A stretch of 64,000 bases of DNA, taken from positions 62,001-126,000 of the forward strand of contig NZ_LGAK01000009.1 in the NCBI RefSeq assembly GCF_001292705.1, given 5' to 3'. The notes under the pieces were generated by a model. That model saw only the letters and a program-made list of their open reading frames with translations. It made no database searches and had not been told where the DNA came from. A program made the translations under genes and the position numbers. The DNA is from Marinagarivorans algicola. GTDB taxonomy: Bacteria; Pseudomonadota; Gammaproteobacteria; Pseudomonadales; Cellvibrionaceae. Below are positions 56,523 through 64,000 of this stretch, in pieces (the first letter of the stretch is position 1; each line of letters begins with the position of its first letter).

Positions 56523-56583
56523 CCGGCCCTTTGCGACCGGTTCCTCTCTTGTTTAGCTATTGCTATTGTTGAGGGTTGTGCTT

Positions 56584-57750
56584 TTAGTCCCTTCGGAGTT
56601 TTTCGCTGATCGCAATAGGGTTGGGAAAGCAAAAAATCACGATGTAGCTGGAAACAATAAATGTCACAATAGCAGCACTTTGAATAATAATCTTTACACG
56701 CTCCCCAATAAGATCGTTACTAGAAGCGACTATAGCTAGCAGTAACGAAAACTCGCTGATTTGTCCTAATCTAAAGCCAATATCCCAAGCTAGCCCTTTG
56801 CGCCCGCTTTTGCGACAGAGTAGTGCGTAAAAGGTAATTGGTTTGGTCGTGAGTACGAATACCGAGACGGCGATGATAGGCAGGGCTAGCTCGGGCAGTA
56901 AAGCGATATTAAGTTGAGCACCTAATGCAAAAAAGAATAAAATCAAAAAAAAGTCGCGCAATGGTTTAAGGTTGAGGGCAATAAATTGTGAAATTGGACT
57001 GGTCGCGAGTGATATACCAGCAATAAATGCACCTATTTCAGCCGATAAATGTATCATTTGTGCAAGCTCTGCTAGCCCTAAGCACCAGCCAATGGCAATT
57101 AAAAAAATGTATTCATGGAAGCGATCAAAGCGGGCGATAAGTGCTAGCAGTACATATCTAACAAATGAAAAAGCAGCTATGCCAAGAGCGGGGAGGGCGA
57201 TAAAGGCGAGACCTAGCTCGTTCACGTTAAATTCACCGGGTGCGCCTCTGGCTAAAATGAGCAGGCAAATGATCGCTAGGAAGTCTTGGAATAATAAAAG
57301 CCCCACCATGAGCTCGCCTGTTTGCTTGTGATGTAGAACTGTTGTTGGTAGCAACTTGATGCCAATGATCGTGCTTGAAAACATCATAGTCATGCCGAGC
57401 ACTAACGCTTCGGTATGGGTAAAGGTAAATGCAAGGCCTGTTGTGTAGCCAAGGCTGGCAAATAGGAGTGAGCTAATAATGGCAGTGCTAGAGATTTCTT
57501 TAAATACCCGGTGTAACGCACTAGGCTGCATGTCTAGCCCGAGCAAAAACAACAAAAAAACAATCCCAATGTGAGAAATCTCACTGACAATATTGATATC
57601 AGGGACAATTTTAAGGCCGTAAGGGCCTAGAGCTACGCCTACGGCAATATACGCCACCAGTAGAGGTTGGCGAGTAAACAGTGCTAGTGATGCAACTATT
57701 GCTGAGCCAGTAAAAATAAGAAAAAATGCGTCAAAGAGGTGGCCTGTCAT
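56584..57750 (-). CDS. CPA2-family monovalent cation:proton antiporter (Kef-like)
   Basis: A 388-residue membrane protein with about 12 helices. VALGPYGLKIVPDINIVSEISHIGIVFLLFLLGLDM is the conserved entry region, and GLLLFQDFLAIICLL has the ion-binding Asp of the QD motif. HLSAEIGAFIAGISLATSP matches the second half. It lacks the C-terminal RCK/TrkA-N domain of KefB/C, so it is a short CPA2 form. No partner gene adjoins; its terminal is 34 bp from the small acidic gene, convergent with it. Confidence 0.88.
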   Translation of the reverse strand: MTGHLFDAFFLIFTGSAIVASLALFTRQPLLVAYIAVGVALGPYGLKIVPDINIVSEISHIGIVFLLFLLGLDMQPSALHRVFKEISSTAIISSLLFASLGYTTGLAFTFTHTEALVLGMTMMFSSTIIGIKLLPTTVLHHKQTGELMVGLLLFQDFLAIICLLILARGAPGEFNVNELGLAFIALPALGIAAFSFVRYVLLALIARFDRFHEYIFLIAIGWCLGLAELAQMIHLSAEIGAFIAGISLATSPISQFIALNLKPLRDFFLILFFFALGAQLNIALLPELALPIIAVSVFVLTTKPITFYALLCRKSGRKGLAWDIGFRLGQISEFSLLLAIVASSNDLIGERVKIIIQSAAIVTFIVSSYIVIFCFPNPIAISEKLRRD

Positions 57751-57803
57751 GGTGGGTGGCTTCCTGCGAATGCACGGGGTGGGCTAGGCTTTCATCATAG
57801 GGC

Positions 57804-57836
57804 AAAAAAAGGGGTGCTAATAGCACCCCTTTTGTT
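57804..57836 (-). terminator. Terminator between the antiporter gene and the cysI operon
   Basis: AAAAAAAGGGGTGCTA and TAGCACCCCTTTTG form a long stem, with A- and T-runs at both sides. It ends the minus-strand cysI-DUF934 transcript. Confidence 0.85.
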
Positions 57837-57866
57837 TTCTTGATGTATTTTGAAGACTCAAGGCAA

Positions 57867-58352
57867 TCATCGACGCCTAAATAATGGTCTTGGCTCATCG
57901 CAAGCGGCTTGATAGCTATCACTGAAATCACCAAGGCTGACTAACATGGAGTCGGTATCTGCATCATCGGGCACAACAAAGGCATTAAAGCCACAGCGCT
58001 TTAGATAAAATAGCTGATCTTGCATAAAGCCGCCCGCGGCTTGTAGTTCACCGCTAAAATCGCAATCCTCACGTAAAATGTGGGCGAGAGAGAAGCCTCG
58101 ACCATCCATAAAGGAGCCAAATTCAATAGCGATAGTCTCAAGGTTTTTAAGGGCCTTGGTGAGCTCTTCTGGTTGGGTGTCTATGGCTAGCCAGACACCC
58201 ACATTGCGAGAGGGTGTCGGTGCGGCTAGCCAATCGTTCAGCGGAATTAGATATTGGCCGCTATTTAAATCGGTCGCACTAACCGCATCGCTATCGCGTA
58301 GAATTTGCCAGTGAAAAGCCTCGGTGGTGCCGTTTTTAATTAGCTTTGGCAT
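57867..58352 (-). CDS. DUF934 protein of the sulfite reductase operon
   Basis: A 161-residue protein. MPKLIKNGTTE is the family start, so ATG 58352 is used. GVWLAIDTQPEELTKALKNLETIAIEFGSFMDGRGFSLAHILRED and ELQAAGGFMQDQLFYLKRCGFNAF are the conserved DUF934 blocks (D-G-R-G-F-S-x-A and G-D/Q-V/L-x-x-D-x-L). Its start overlaps the end of cysI by 17 bp. In many proteobacteria this gene sits next to cysI and cysH, and is thought to help reduction of sulfite or APS; the exact role is unknown. Confidence 0.9.
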   Translation of the reverse strand: MPKLIKNGTTEAFHWQILRDSDAVSATDLNSGQYLIPLNDWLAAPTPSRNVGVWLAIDTQPEELTKALKNLETIAIEFGSFMDGRGFSLAHILREDCDFSGELQAAGGFMQDQLFYLKRCGFNAFVVPDDADTDSMLVSLGDFSDSYQAACDEPRPLFRRR

Positions 58353-60000
58353 ATACGCGCTCCTTAAATGGGGCAAGGCCTAGGCGGTTATAAGCGTCAA
58401 GAAAGCTTTCATCACTTTGGCGTTGCTCGAGGTAAACATTAATGATTGTTTTGACTGCGTTGGTGACTTCGGCACGTGAAAAAGCTGGCCCGAGTACCTT
58501 TGCGAGTGCAGCGTTGTTTTTGGCGTTGCCCCCTAGCTGTATTTGATAAAACTCTTCGCCTTTTTTATCGACACCTAAAATGCCAATATGACCGACGTGA
58601 TGATGACCGCAAGCGTTCATGCAGCCTGAGATATTTAAATCTAATGGCCCTAAATCATAAAGATAATCAAGGTTGTCAAACTCGCGCTGAATTGCCTCGG
58701 CCACGGGGATAGATTTTGCATTCGCTAGCGAGCAGAAATCACCTCCTGGGCAGCAAATCATATCGGTGAGTGTGCCGACATTGGCGGTGGCAAAGCCATG
58801 AGTACTAAGTGTTTGCCACAACTCATAGAGTTTGTGTGCAGGCACATCGCCAAGCACCATGTTTTGCAAGTGTGTTGTGCGCACTTCGCCAAAAGAGTAT
58901 TCATCGGCTAGGTTAGCAATAGTCTCGAGTTGGCTGTCAGTAATATCGCCTGGGGCGACACCGGTCGGCTTGAGCGATAAAGTAATGGCGCGGTAACCGG
59001 CCATGCGATGCGGGTGTACGTTATGGGCTAACCAATGGGCAAAGGCGGTGTTTTCGCCGCGAAGGCGGTTGATTTCGGCCATTTCAGCGGTATCGTCAAA
59101 GCTTTGGTAGTCTGGCTCAGTAAAAAAGCTTTTTGTGCGTTTAATTTCCTTGTCGGTTAAGCGGGTTGGGCTGTCTTGCAGTTTTTGCCATGTTTGCTCA
59201 ACGGCTTCACTAAAGGCCTCTATGCCCATGGCGTTAACTAAAATCTTGATGCGTGCTTTATATTTATTATCACGGCGCCCGCGAAGGTTATAAACTCGCA
59301 AAATGGCTTCAAGATAGGTGAGTAGGTCGTGCTCTGGTAAAAATTCACGAATGACTTTGCCAATCACTGGTGTGCGGCCTAGACCCCCGCCAACCATTAC
59401 AGTGAAGCCAATTTCGCCTTCATTATTGGTGACTAACTGCAAGCCTATATCATGGAATCGAATGGCAGCTCGATCCTCATCCGAGCCTGATACGGCAATT
59501 TTAAATTTGCGGGGTAAGAACGCATACTCTGGATGAAAGGTAGACCACTGGCGAATAATTTCGCAGTAAGGGCGTGGATCAATGAGCTCGTCAGGCGCAA
59601 CACCTGCAAAATGATCGGTGGTGGTATTGCGTATGCAATTACCACTTGTTTGCACGGCATGCATTTCAACGTCGGCAAGCTCCTCAAGAATATTGGGAAC
59701 CTCTTCGAGTGCTGGCCAGTTAAATTGAATGTTTTGGCGTGTCGTGACGTGCACGTAACCTTTATCGTAGTGCCGACTAATATGTGCAAGTTTGCGCAGC
59801 TGCCTACTGTTAAGTAGGCCATAAGGTACGGCAATGCGTAGCATCGGCGCAAGGCGCTGTACGTATAAGCCGTTTTGTAGGCGTATAGGTAAGAATTGTT
59901 CGGCGGGCAGCGAGCCCTCTAAGTAGCGCTCTGTTTGGCGGCGAAATTGCGCCACGCGCTGGGCGATCAGTTGTCGATCATGTTCGTCGTAAACGTACAT
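58336..60000 (-). CDS. cysI: Siroheme sulfite reductase, hemoprotein type
   Basis: A 554-residue ferredoxin-type nitrite/sulfite reductase. MYVYDEHDRQLIAQRVAQFRRQTERYL is the usual start, giving ATG 60000 (a frame 8 codons longer opens at 60024). YVHVTTRQNIQFNW is conserved in siroheme reductases. The 4Fe-4S/siroheme cysteines are in CCPGGDFCSLANAK and GCMNACGHHHVGHIG. It reduces sulfite to sulfide for cysteine synthesis. DUF934 overlaps its end; no cysH or cysJ is seen here. Confidence 0.92.
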   Translation of the reverse strand: MYVYDEHDRQLIAQRVAQFRRQTERYLEGSLPAEQFLPIRLQNGLYVQRLAPMLRIAVPYGLLNSRQLRKLAHISRHYDKGYVHVTTRQNIQFNWPALEEVPNILEELADVEMHAVQTSGNCIRNTTTDHFAGVAPDELIDPRPYCEIIRQWSTFHPEYAFLPRKFKIAVSGSDEDRAAIRFHDIGLQLVTNNEGEIGFTVMVGGGLGRTPVIGKVIREFLPEHDLLTYLEAILRVYNLRGRRDNKYKARIKILVNAMGIEAFSEAVEQTWQKLQDSPTRLTDKEIKRTKSFFTEPDYQSFDDTAEMAEINRLRGENTAFAHWLAHNVHPHRMAGYRAITLSLKPTGVAPGDITDSQLETIANLADEYSFGEVRTTHLQNMVLGDVPAHKLYELWQTLSTHGFATANVGTLTDMICCPGGDFCSLANAKSIPVAEAIQREFDNLDYLYDLGPLDLNISGCMNACGHHHVGHIGILGVDKKGEEFYQIQLGGNAKNNAALAKVLGPAFSRAEVTNAVKTIINVYLEQRQSDESFLDAYNRLGLAPFKERVYAKAN

Positions 60001-60722
60001 GGAGATGGTTACCTTTGAGGTCAATCGATAGAAAATACTTGCGCTGCCGGCTTTTTATTAAGCGGCACTTTGTTTGGCTTGCTCAGGTTGCAAAAGCGTA
60101 GGGTGTCGTGCAATTAAGCGAAGCGAAGCATACAGCAAAAAAGCGCCCGCCAAAAGCAATGCGCGCGCGTAGCGTGTTGGTTATTCGTAAAACCGAGGTG
60201 AATGTGCAATTGTTTTGGCGATATAATCTTCGATTGCGTCGGTATTTGTATCAATAGTTATGGATTGAGGGTTTAAGTCTTGCAGCGTGAATATTATAAG
60301 TCGAATAGTGCGGGTTAAATACTTGAGTTGGCGGTGATCCGAGTATTATGAGTAAACGCGCTGGCTATGCTAGGTAAAAAAGACCCGGCGCAAATAAGCG
60401 CCGGGCCAGGACCATTAGGAGTGAAACATTAAGGGTAAACCTTAATCAAGCCTCAACAAACTACGCACATTGTTTAAGCTCTACAGTGGCGCATAACACT
60501 TGGGGGAATGCGCGCCACCGATACTTATAAGTATCGTTCAAGTTGTTTAAAGTGCCAGTTGATTCGAAGTTTTTGTTAAACGTTTTTGCGTTAAGTCTAA
60601 AATTTTATGGCGACTATGGCTATATGTTGATTTTTGATGGGCATCGATAAAATGTTGATATGTGTGCTCGGTGTTGGTGTCAATTGCTCGGATCGGCGAG
60701 CTTGCGTACTTAAGTTGTCTTT
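60001..60722. other. 722-bp intergenic region upstream of cysI
   Basis: No ORF is supported. It holds the cysI promoter (left end), an intrinsic terminator at 60384-60404 on the minus strand, and an 18-bp perfect palindrome at 60519-60536. The segment between the last two may be transcribed as a small RNA. Confidence 0.4.
60378..60540 (-). ncRNA. Candidate small RNA with terminator and palindromic promoter region
   Basis: On the minus strand the stem CCCGGCGC (60397-60404 read in reverse) pairs with GCGCCGGG and is followed by a T-run (A-run at 60376-60381), a good intrinsic terminator. It is about 310 bp past the stop of the gene at 60723 and has no ORF before it. A perfect 18-bp palindrome CGATACTTATAAGTATCG at 60519-60536 lies 115 bp upstream of the terminator and contains a TTATAA that could serve as -10. 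TTAAGG/CCTTAA also pairs at 60429-60445. No known sRNA is recognised; it may be just a trailing UTR. Confidence 0.3.
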
Positions 60723-61055
60723 CTAAGTGCTTGGTGCTAAGGCGTTGGTGACTTGCGGTAGTTGAAGTCGTAAGTTATTGATCGTTGTTGAGCGTATAGA
60801 CCATGCATCTAACTGCTTGTGCATGTTTTGTAGTTTCAGTTGTACATTACGAGCGCCGGTAGAAATGGGCTCGTAGGTGAGATAGTGATCTTCGACACTG
60901 AGTTTAGCAAGCTCGCGTAGCTCCAGTGCAAAAATACTAATCACATCAAATAATGCATCTTTACGTTCAATATTAGCGCTTTCCCAGTAGGCATGGTCCA
61001 AAGTGGAGAGTAACTCTTCAAATCGATGAATCGCTTCTGCTATGGTCATTTGCAT
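60723..61055 (-). CDS. Hypothetical small helical protein
   Basis: A 110-residue ORF, MQMTIAEAIHRFEELLSTLDHAYWESANIERKDALFDVISIF..., mostly amphipathic helices, no signal peptide or membrane segment. Codons look like those of its neighbours. The start may be the first or third Met (61055 or 61049). No family is recognised. A terminator lies far downstream at 60384. Confidence 0.5.
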   Translation of the reverse strand: MQMTIAEAIHRFEELLSTLDHAYWESANIERKDALFDVISIFALELRELAKLSVEDHYLTYEPISTGARNVQLKLQNMHKQLDAWSIRSTTINNLRLQLPQVTNALAPST

Positions 61056-61182
61056 ATGAGGTGCCTCGATATGTGGGTGAGCTATAGTTAAATGATGAGT
61101 CTTGAGTCGCTATTTAGGCGGTATATTGACTTAATTATAGACGTCTTAGGTGATGGTGCCGTTAGCCTACCCATATCAAAGC

Positions 61183-61258
61183 GTTTATATGACAAAAGGG
61201 CTTATATGACAAAAGGGCTTATATGACAAAAGGGCTTATATGACAAAAGGGCTTATAT
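61183..61258. repeat. 17-bp tandem repeat over the ttuD 3' end
   Basis: CTTATATGACAAAAGGG is present three times without change (61201-61251), plus a variant first unit (61183-61200) and a partial last unit CTTATATAA. The stop codon of the glycerate kinase gene (61253-61255 on the minus strand) lies inside the last, partial unit. The units are all in one orientation, with no spacer, so this is not a CRISPR array. Confidence 0.85.
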
Positions 61259-62548
61259 AATCAAAATAGCTCTAAAATCATTGACGTTAGTGCGGGTAGG
61301 TTGAGTCATGATTAAACGATTTAAGCATTCAAAAAAGCTGTAGCCATCGTTGTTGGCAAGATAATCTGCGCTATTGAGTGCCAATGCTTGCGCCTTGGTG
61401 TAATCGCTGGGGCTAAATAGTGCTCCGGCATTATCTTCTGTGCCGTCTATCCCGTCAGTGTCGCCAGCGAGCGCGTAAATACCGGTTTGTCCTTTGAGCT
61501 CGTGAAACAGCGATAATAAGAATTCGGCATTGCGGCCGCCGCGGCCATGCCCTTTGACTGTTACGGTGGTTTCCCCGCCCGACAAAATAACACAAGGCTT
61601 GGGTAGTGGCTGATTGTGCTTGGCAGTGAATTTGGCAATACCAGCAAATACTTTAGCGACCTCACAAGCTTCGCCCTCAATACTATCGCCCAGCACAAGT
61701 GGCGTAATGCCCTGTGCTAGGGCAAACTCAGCAGCGGCATTGAGGGCATCGATGGGGGTAGCAATAAGCTGATAGCTGGCGCTATGACTCAGAGTTTTTG
61801 GGGTTTCGCTATCGGGGTTGTGCAGCCAATTGGCAAGGTTATTGGGCAGCGCGATGGCGTATTTTTTTACAATATTCAGCGCTTGTTCGCGGGTACTTGG
61901 ATCGGCAACGGTTGGGCCAGAGGCGATGATATCGGGACTGTCGTTAGGCACATCGGATATCGCAAACGTGGTAATTGGACGCGGGCTTGCCCGCAAGGCT
62001 AACTGGCCGCCTTTAATGGCTGATAAATGTTTGCGCACGCAGTTTATCTCATCAATGCTTGCACCACATTTGAGCAGTGCTTTGTTGATGGCTTGTTTTT
62101 GCGCCAAACTAATGCCTGTTGCCGGTAAGCTTAGCAATGATGAGCCACCGCCAGAGAGCAAGCAAAATATGTGTTCATCGGGCGCAGCGGAGTCGATTAA
62201 GGCGAGCGTGCGCTCGGCGGCGAGCGTACCTTGAGCGTCGGGTACGGGGTGGGCCGCCTCTATTACTTCAATATGACGGCAGTGTTCACCGTGCTCGTAG
62301 CGGGTGACAACAAGACCGCGAACAGGGCCTTGCCAGTGGGCTTCAAAGGTTTTTGCCATCGCCGCAGCTCCCTTACCTGCACCTATCACCAAGGCTTTGC
62401 CTGTGGTGTCTTTGGGTAAGTAGCGCGGCAGTGTTTGAGCGGGATGGCTGGCGGCAACGGCAAGGCTAAATAGATCTTTTAAAAAAGCCTCGGCGGTACT
62501 GGCAGTTAAGGGCTGGGCTAAGCATGGGACGGCGGTGTTGGCTGGCAT
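61253..62548 (-). CDS. Glycerate 2-kinase (GckA/TtuD, MOFRL family)
   Basis: A 431-residue enzyme. The N-terminal half has ALVIGAGKGAAAMAK at about 52-66 and CLLSGGGSSLLSLP at about 128-142, the nucleotide-binding glycine motifs of this family; GRGGRNAEFLLSLF and ALAGDTDGIDGTEDNAGAL mark the MOFRL part. It phosphorylates glycerate to 2-phosphoglycerate, feeding it to lower glycolysis. The stop falls in the tandem repeat. Start ATG 62548 has AGGGAGTTCC upstream. No other glycerate-pathway gene is adjacent. Confidence 0.9.
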   Translation of the reverse strand: MPANTAVPCLAQPLTASTAEAFLKDLFSLAVAASHPAQTLPRYLPKDTTGKALVIGAGKGAAAMAKTFEAHWQGPVRGLVVTRYEHGEHCRHIEVIEAAHPVPDAQGTLAAERTLALIDSAAPDEHIFCLLSGGGSSLLSLPATGISLAQKQAINKALLKCGASIDEINCVRKHLSAIKGGQLALRASPRPITTFAISDVPNDSPDIIASGPTVADPSTREQALNIVKKYAIALPNNLANWLHNPDSETPKTLSHSASYQLIATPIDALNAAAEFALAQGITPLVLGDSIEGEACEVAKVFAGIAKFTAKHNQPLPKPCVILSGGETTVTVKGHGRGGRNAEFLLSLFHELKGQTGIYALAGDTDGIDGTEDNAGALFSPSDYTKAQALALNSADYLANNDGYSFFECLNRLIMTQPTRTNVNDFRAILII

Positions 62549-62916
62549 AGGAACTCCCTATTTTATCTGAATGTAAACACGATTGAGTGTTGCGCTTTAT
62601 CGACCTTTTTTTTGGCGCGGATGTTCTTATCGGTGGCTTCGTATTGAGGCCGTCGCTTGTTGATAGGCCCAGTTGTTTATCAATATTGGATGTGAATAAC
62701 GTCATGCGAATAGAGTGCCATAGATCACTAAATACGGTATTTTTTGTCGTTTGCTAAACAGTTCCTTGTTATAGCGGTTTAGCTTTCATATATTTGGCGC
62801 CATCAAATAGCGGCTGCCTGCGTATTGAATGTGTGACAGGCGCTTGTTTTATATTGAAAGACACCACTCTAAAAATAGTTAACAACTGTGTGATTTCATC
62901 ACCAAGAGGGCAACAT
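62549..62916. other. Divergent spacer between glycerate kinase and the serine-rich lipoprotein gene
   Basis: 368 bp with both promoters. No ORF or strong secondary structure stands out. GTGTGACAGGCGC near 62830 could be part of a CRP-like half-site but has no partner half. Confidence 0.35.
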
Positions 62917-64000
62917 ATGCTTCATTCTTCATTACAACAGGCTATAGCACGTCACTGGCGTACTGCGCTTATGGCGACTGCGTCTGTCGGTTTATCGGCT
63001 TGTGGCGGCAGTTCGCAGCCAAGCAGCAGTACGACGCCAGTTTCTAGCGTTGACGCTTCAAGTTCTATCGTTTCGTCTGTAAGCTCCGTTGCCCCCTCTT
63101 CAAGCTCGGTGGCGCAATCGTCATCAAGTGTTGTTGTCTCGAGCTCCGAAGCCCCAAGCAGCTCAAGTGTTGTCGAGAGCTCTTCATCGGTCGTTAGCTC
63201 GTCTAGCATGGCGCCTCCGGCGACTGACTTACCGTATACCATCACTAAAATTGGTTGTAATGACCCCGATGATTACACCGGCCGTGCCGCAATATTGTTT
63301 GATGGCAGCGGTGCATTTAATGGTCAGTTTTTTAACAAAGAATTCAACTCAGCTGCTTACGCGAATTTAGCACGCCAAGGCGCGAACGATTACAGCTTGC
63401 AGCGCAACGGCGTTAACGACCCATCGTGTGATAACCGTAAAGTCCACGAAGGCACCTGGCTTAAAAAGTTAGTCGATACCGATGGTCAGCACTCCAATGG
63501 GTTTTCAACTCAGAGTGTTAGCGGCAAAATGGGTGATATCGATAGCGTTGTGCTTGAATTGCGCATTAATAGTGATTTGACCGATGTGCCGACTCAAGCT
63601 GATTTACTGAGCCAGTTTGAGTCAACCATTGGCGCTGATGGCGTAGCAAAAGTAGATAACGGCAAAATTAACTTTGCCATTACGCTAGGCGACCCAGATG
63701 CGAATAACAACAGCGTACGTGGCGAAGTGTTTATTGAGTTAGACCAAGATGTGTATGCTGACCAATGGGTGCGTATTAGTATCCCTAAAAATGGCTTTTA
63801 CTTTTGGAGTGGCGCCAACTGGGAAAAAACAGCCGTTAGCCAGAGCAATGCCGATAACGCGAACTTCGGTCGCTTACACCTAAACCCAGAAACCTTAGGT
63901 AATGGCTCACCAGAAACCCACGGTTATGTAGTACGTAATGCCTATGGTTATAACGAATGGACAACTTTAGCAGACAAGCCTGAAGAAGACTTTAAAGAGA
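62917..64000 (+). CDS. Lipoprotein with poly-serine linker and unknown C-terminal domain (partial)
   Basis: ATG 62917 follows AAGAGGG by 7 bp. The first 30 residues are a lipoprotein signal (IARHWRTALMATASVGLSAC, lipobox L-S-A-C). A 65-residue linker follows, made almost wholly of Ser with Val, Ala and Pro; such linkers are typical of Saccharophagus, Teredinibacter and Cellvibrio secreted proteins. The remaining 250 residues look like a beta-rich globular domain (LPYTITKIGCNDPDDYTGRA, VVLELRINSDL, RGEVFIELDQD, FYFWSGANWE). I do not recognise the domain. The gene runs off the right edge, still open. Confidence 0.8.
   Translation, partial: MLHSSLQQAIARHWRTALMATASVGLSACGGSSQPSSSTTPVSSVDASSSIVSSVSSVAPSSSSVAQSSSSVVVSSSEAPSSSSVVESSSSVVSSSSMAPPATDLPYTITKIGCNDPDDYTGRAAILFDGSGAFNGQFFNKEFNSAAYANLARQGANDYSLQRNGVNDPSCDNRKVHEGTWLKKLVDTDGQHSNGFSTQSVSGKMGDIDSVVLELRINSDLTDVPTQADLLSQFESTIGADGVAKVDNGKINFAITLGDPDANNNSVRGEVFIELDQDVYADQWVRISIPKNGFYFWSGANWEKTAVSQSNADNANFGRLHLNPETLGNGSPETHGYVVRNAYGYNEWTTLADKPEEDFKE

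Noticed and set aside
60541-60580. TGGCAC-type sequence upstream of the candidate small RNA as a sigma54 promoter
   Set aside because: The distance to the next TTG is too long for the -24/-12 spacing.
61183-61258. Short tandem units considered as a CRISPR array
   Set aside because: Units are 17 bp, contiguous and without unique spacers; no cas gene is present.

Overview
The window is chromosomal DNA of about 47% G+C from a gammaproteobacterium that looks like a marine or polysaccharide-degrading member of the Cellvibrionaceae (Saccharophagus/Teredinibacter/Cellvibrio type). Pointers are a PsrA-type regulator next to nagZ, an Entner-Doudoroff gene set, a Pil-Chp chemosensory cluster, a two-ATP-cone NrdA of Pseudomonas length, and a lipoprotein with a long poly-serine linker at the right edge. 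The genus is an inference from gene content only.

Layout. 1-6.3 kb: end of a yheS-type ABC-F gene, psrA, nagZ, an mscS-family channel gene and hpt on the plus strand; then a hydrolase gene and rph on the minus strand. 6.3-12.7 kb: yicC followed by a decayed mobile region. The yicC 3' end and the start of a P4-type integrase gene are present twice (7.58-8.4 kb and 11.9-12.37 kb), with an IS30-family element and a DUF4143 ATPase gene between the copies. 12.7-21.1 kb (minus): nrdA, holA, lptE, leuS. 21.2-29.5 kb: a NIT-like protein, a lipoprotein, gapA, zwf, edd, eda. 29.6-35 kb: rimO, a MAPEG protein, an orphan hypX and an MHYT protein. 35.1-43 kb: a pilG/pilH/pilI/pilJ/chpA-like chemosensory operon. 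43.5-48.1 kb: a small glycogen-binding-type protein, maf, a degS/algW protease, zapG, an LRR protein kinase and tRNA-Ser. 48.2-55.2 kb: poorly characterised genes (a membrane/coiled-coil pair, an adenylate cyclase, a tandem methyltransferase-like protein, a bactofilin, a small histidine kinase). 55.3-55.9 kb: two copies of a tRNA-Val/tRNA-Asp unit. 56.4-64 kb: a 29-codon gene behind a Pho-box-like promoter, a CPA2 antiporter, cysI plus DUF934, glycerate 2-kinase and the serine-rich lipoprotein.

How genes work together: zwf, edd and eda form the Entner-Doudoroff route, with gapA taking the triose phosphate onward; no pgl is present here. The Pil-Chp genes would form one signalling pathway controlling twitching or surface behaviour. 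holA, lptE and leuS follow the usual pseudomonad order. cysI and DUF934 form an assimilatory sulfite reductase unit.

Less expected features: (1) a short dispersed repeat with CTATTCAG/CTGAATAG ends in four intergenic places (6570, 31702, 39171, 56069) and perhaps a fifth degenerate one; (2) a remnant integrative island at the 3' end of yicC with repeated GGTGGGCAG motifs around both junctions; (3) a strong Shine-Dalgarno and a two-unit Pho box in front of a very acidic 29-residue peptide; (4) a protein made of two methyltransferase-like repeats beside a bactofilin with a 220-residue low-complexity leader; (5) paired palindromes with compensatory substitutions in the island. No CRISPR array, rRNA or complete prophage was seen.
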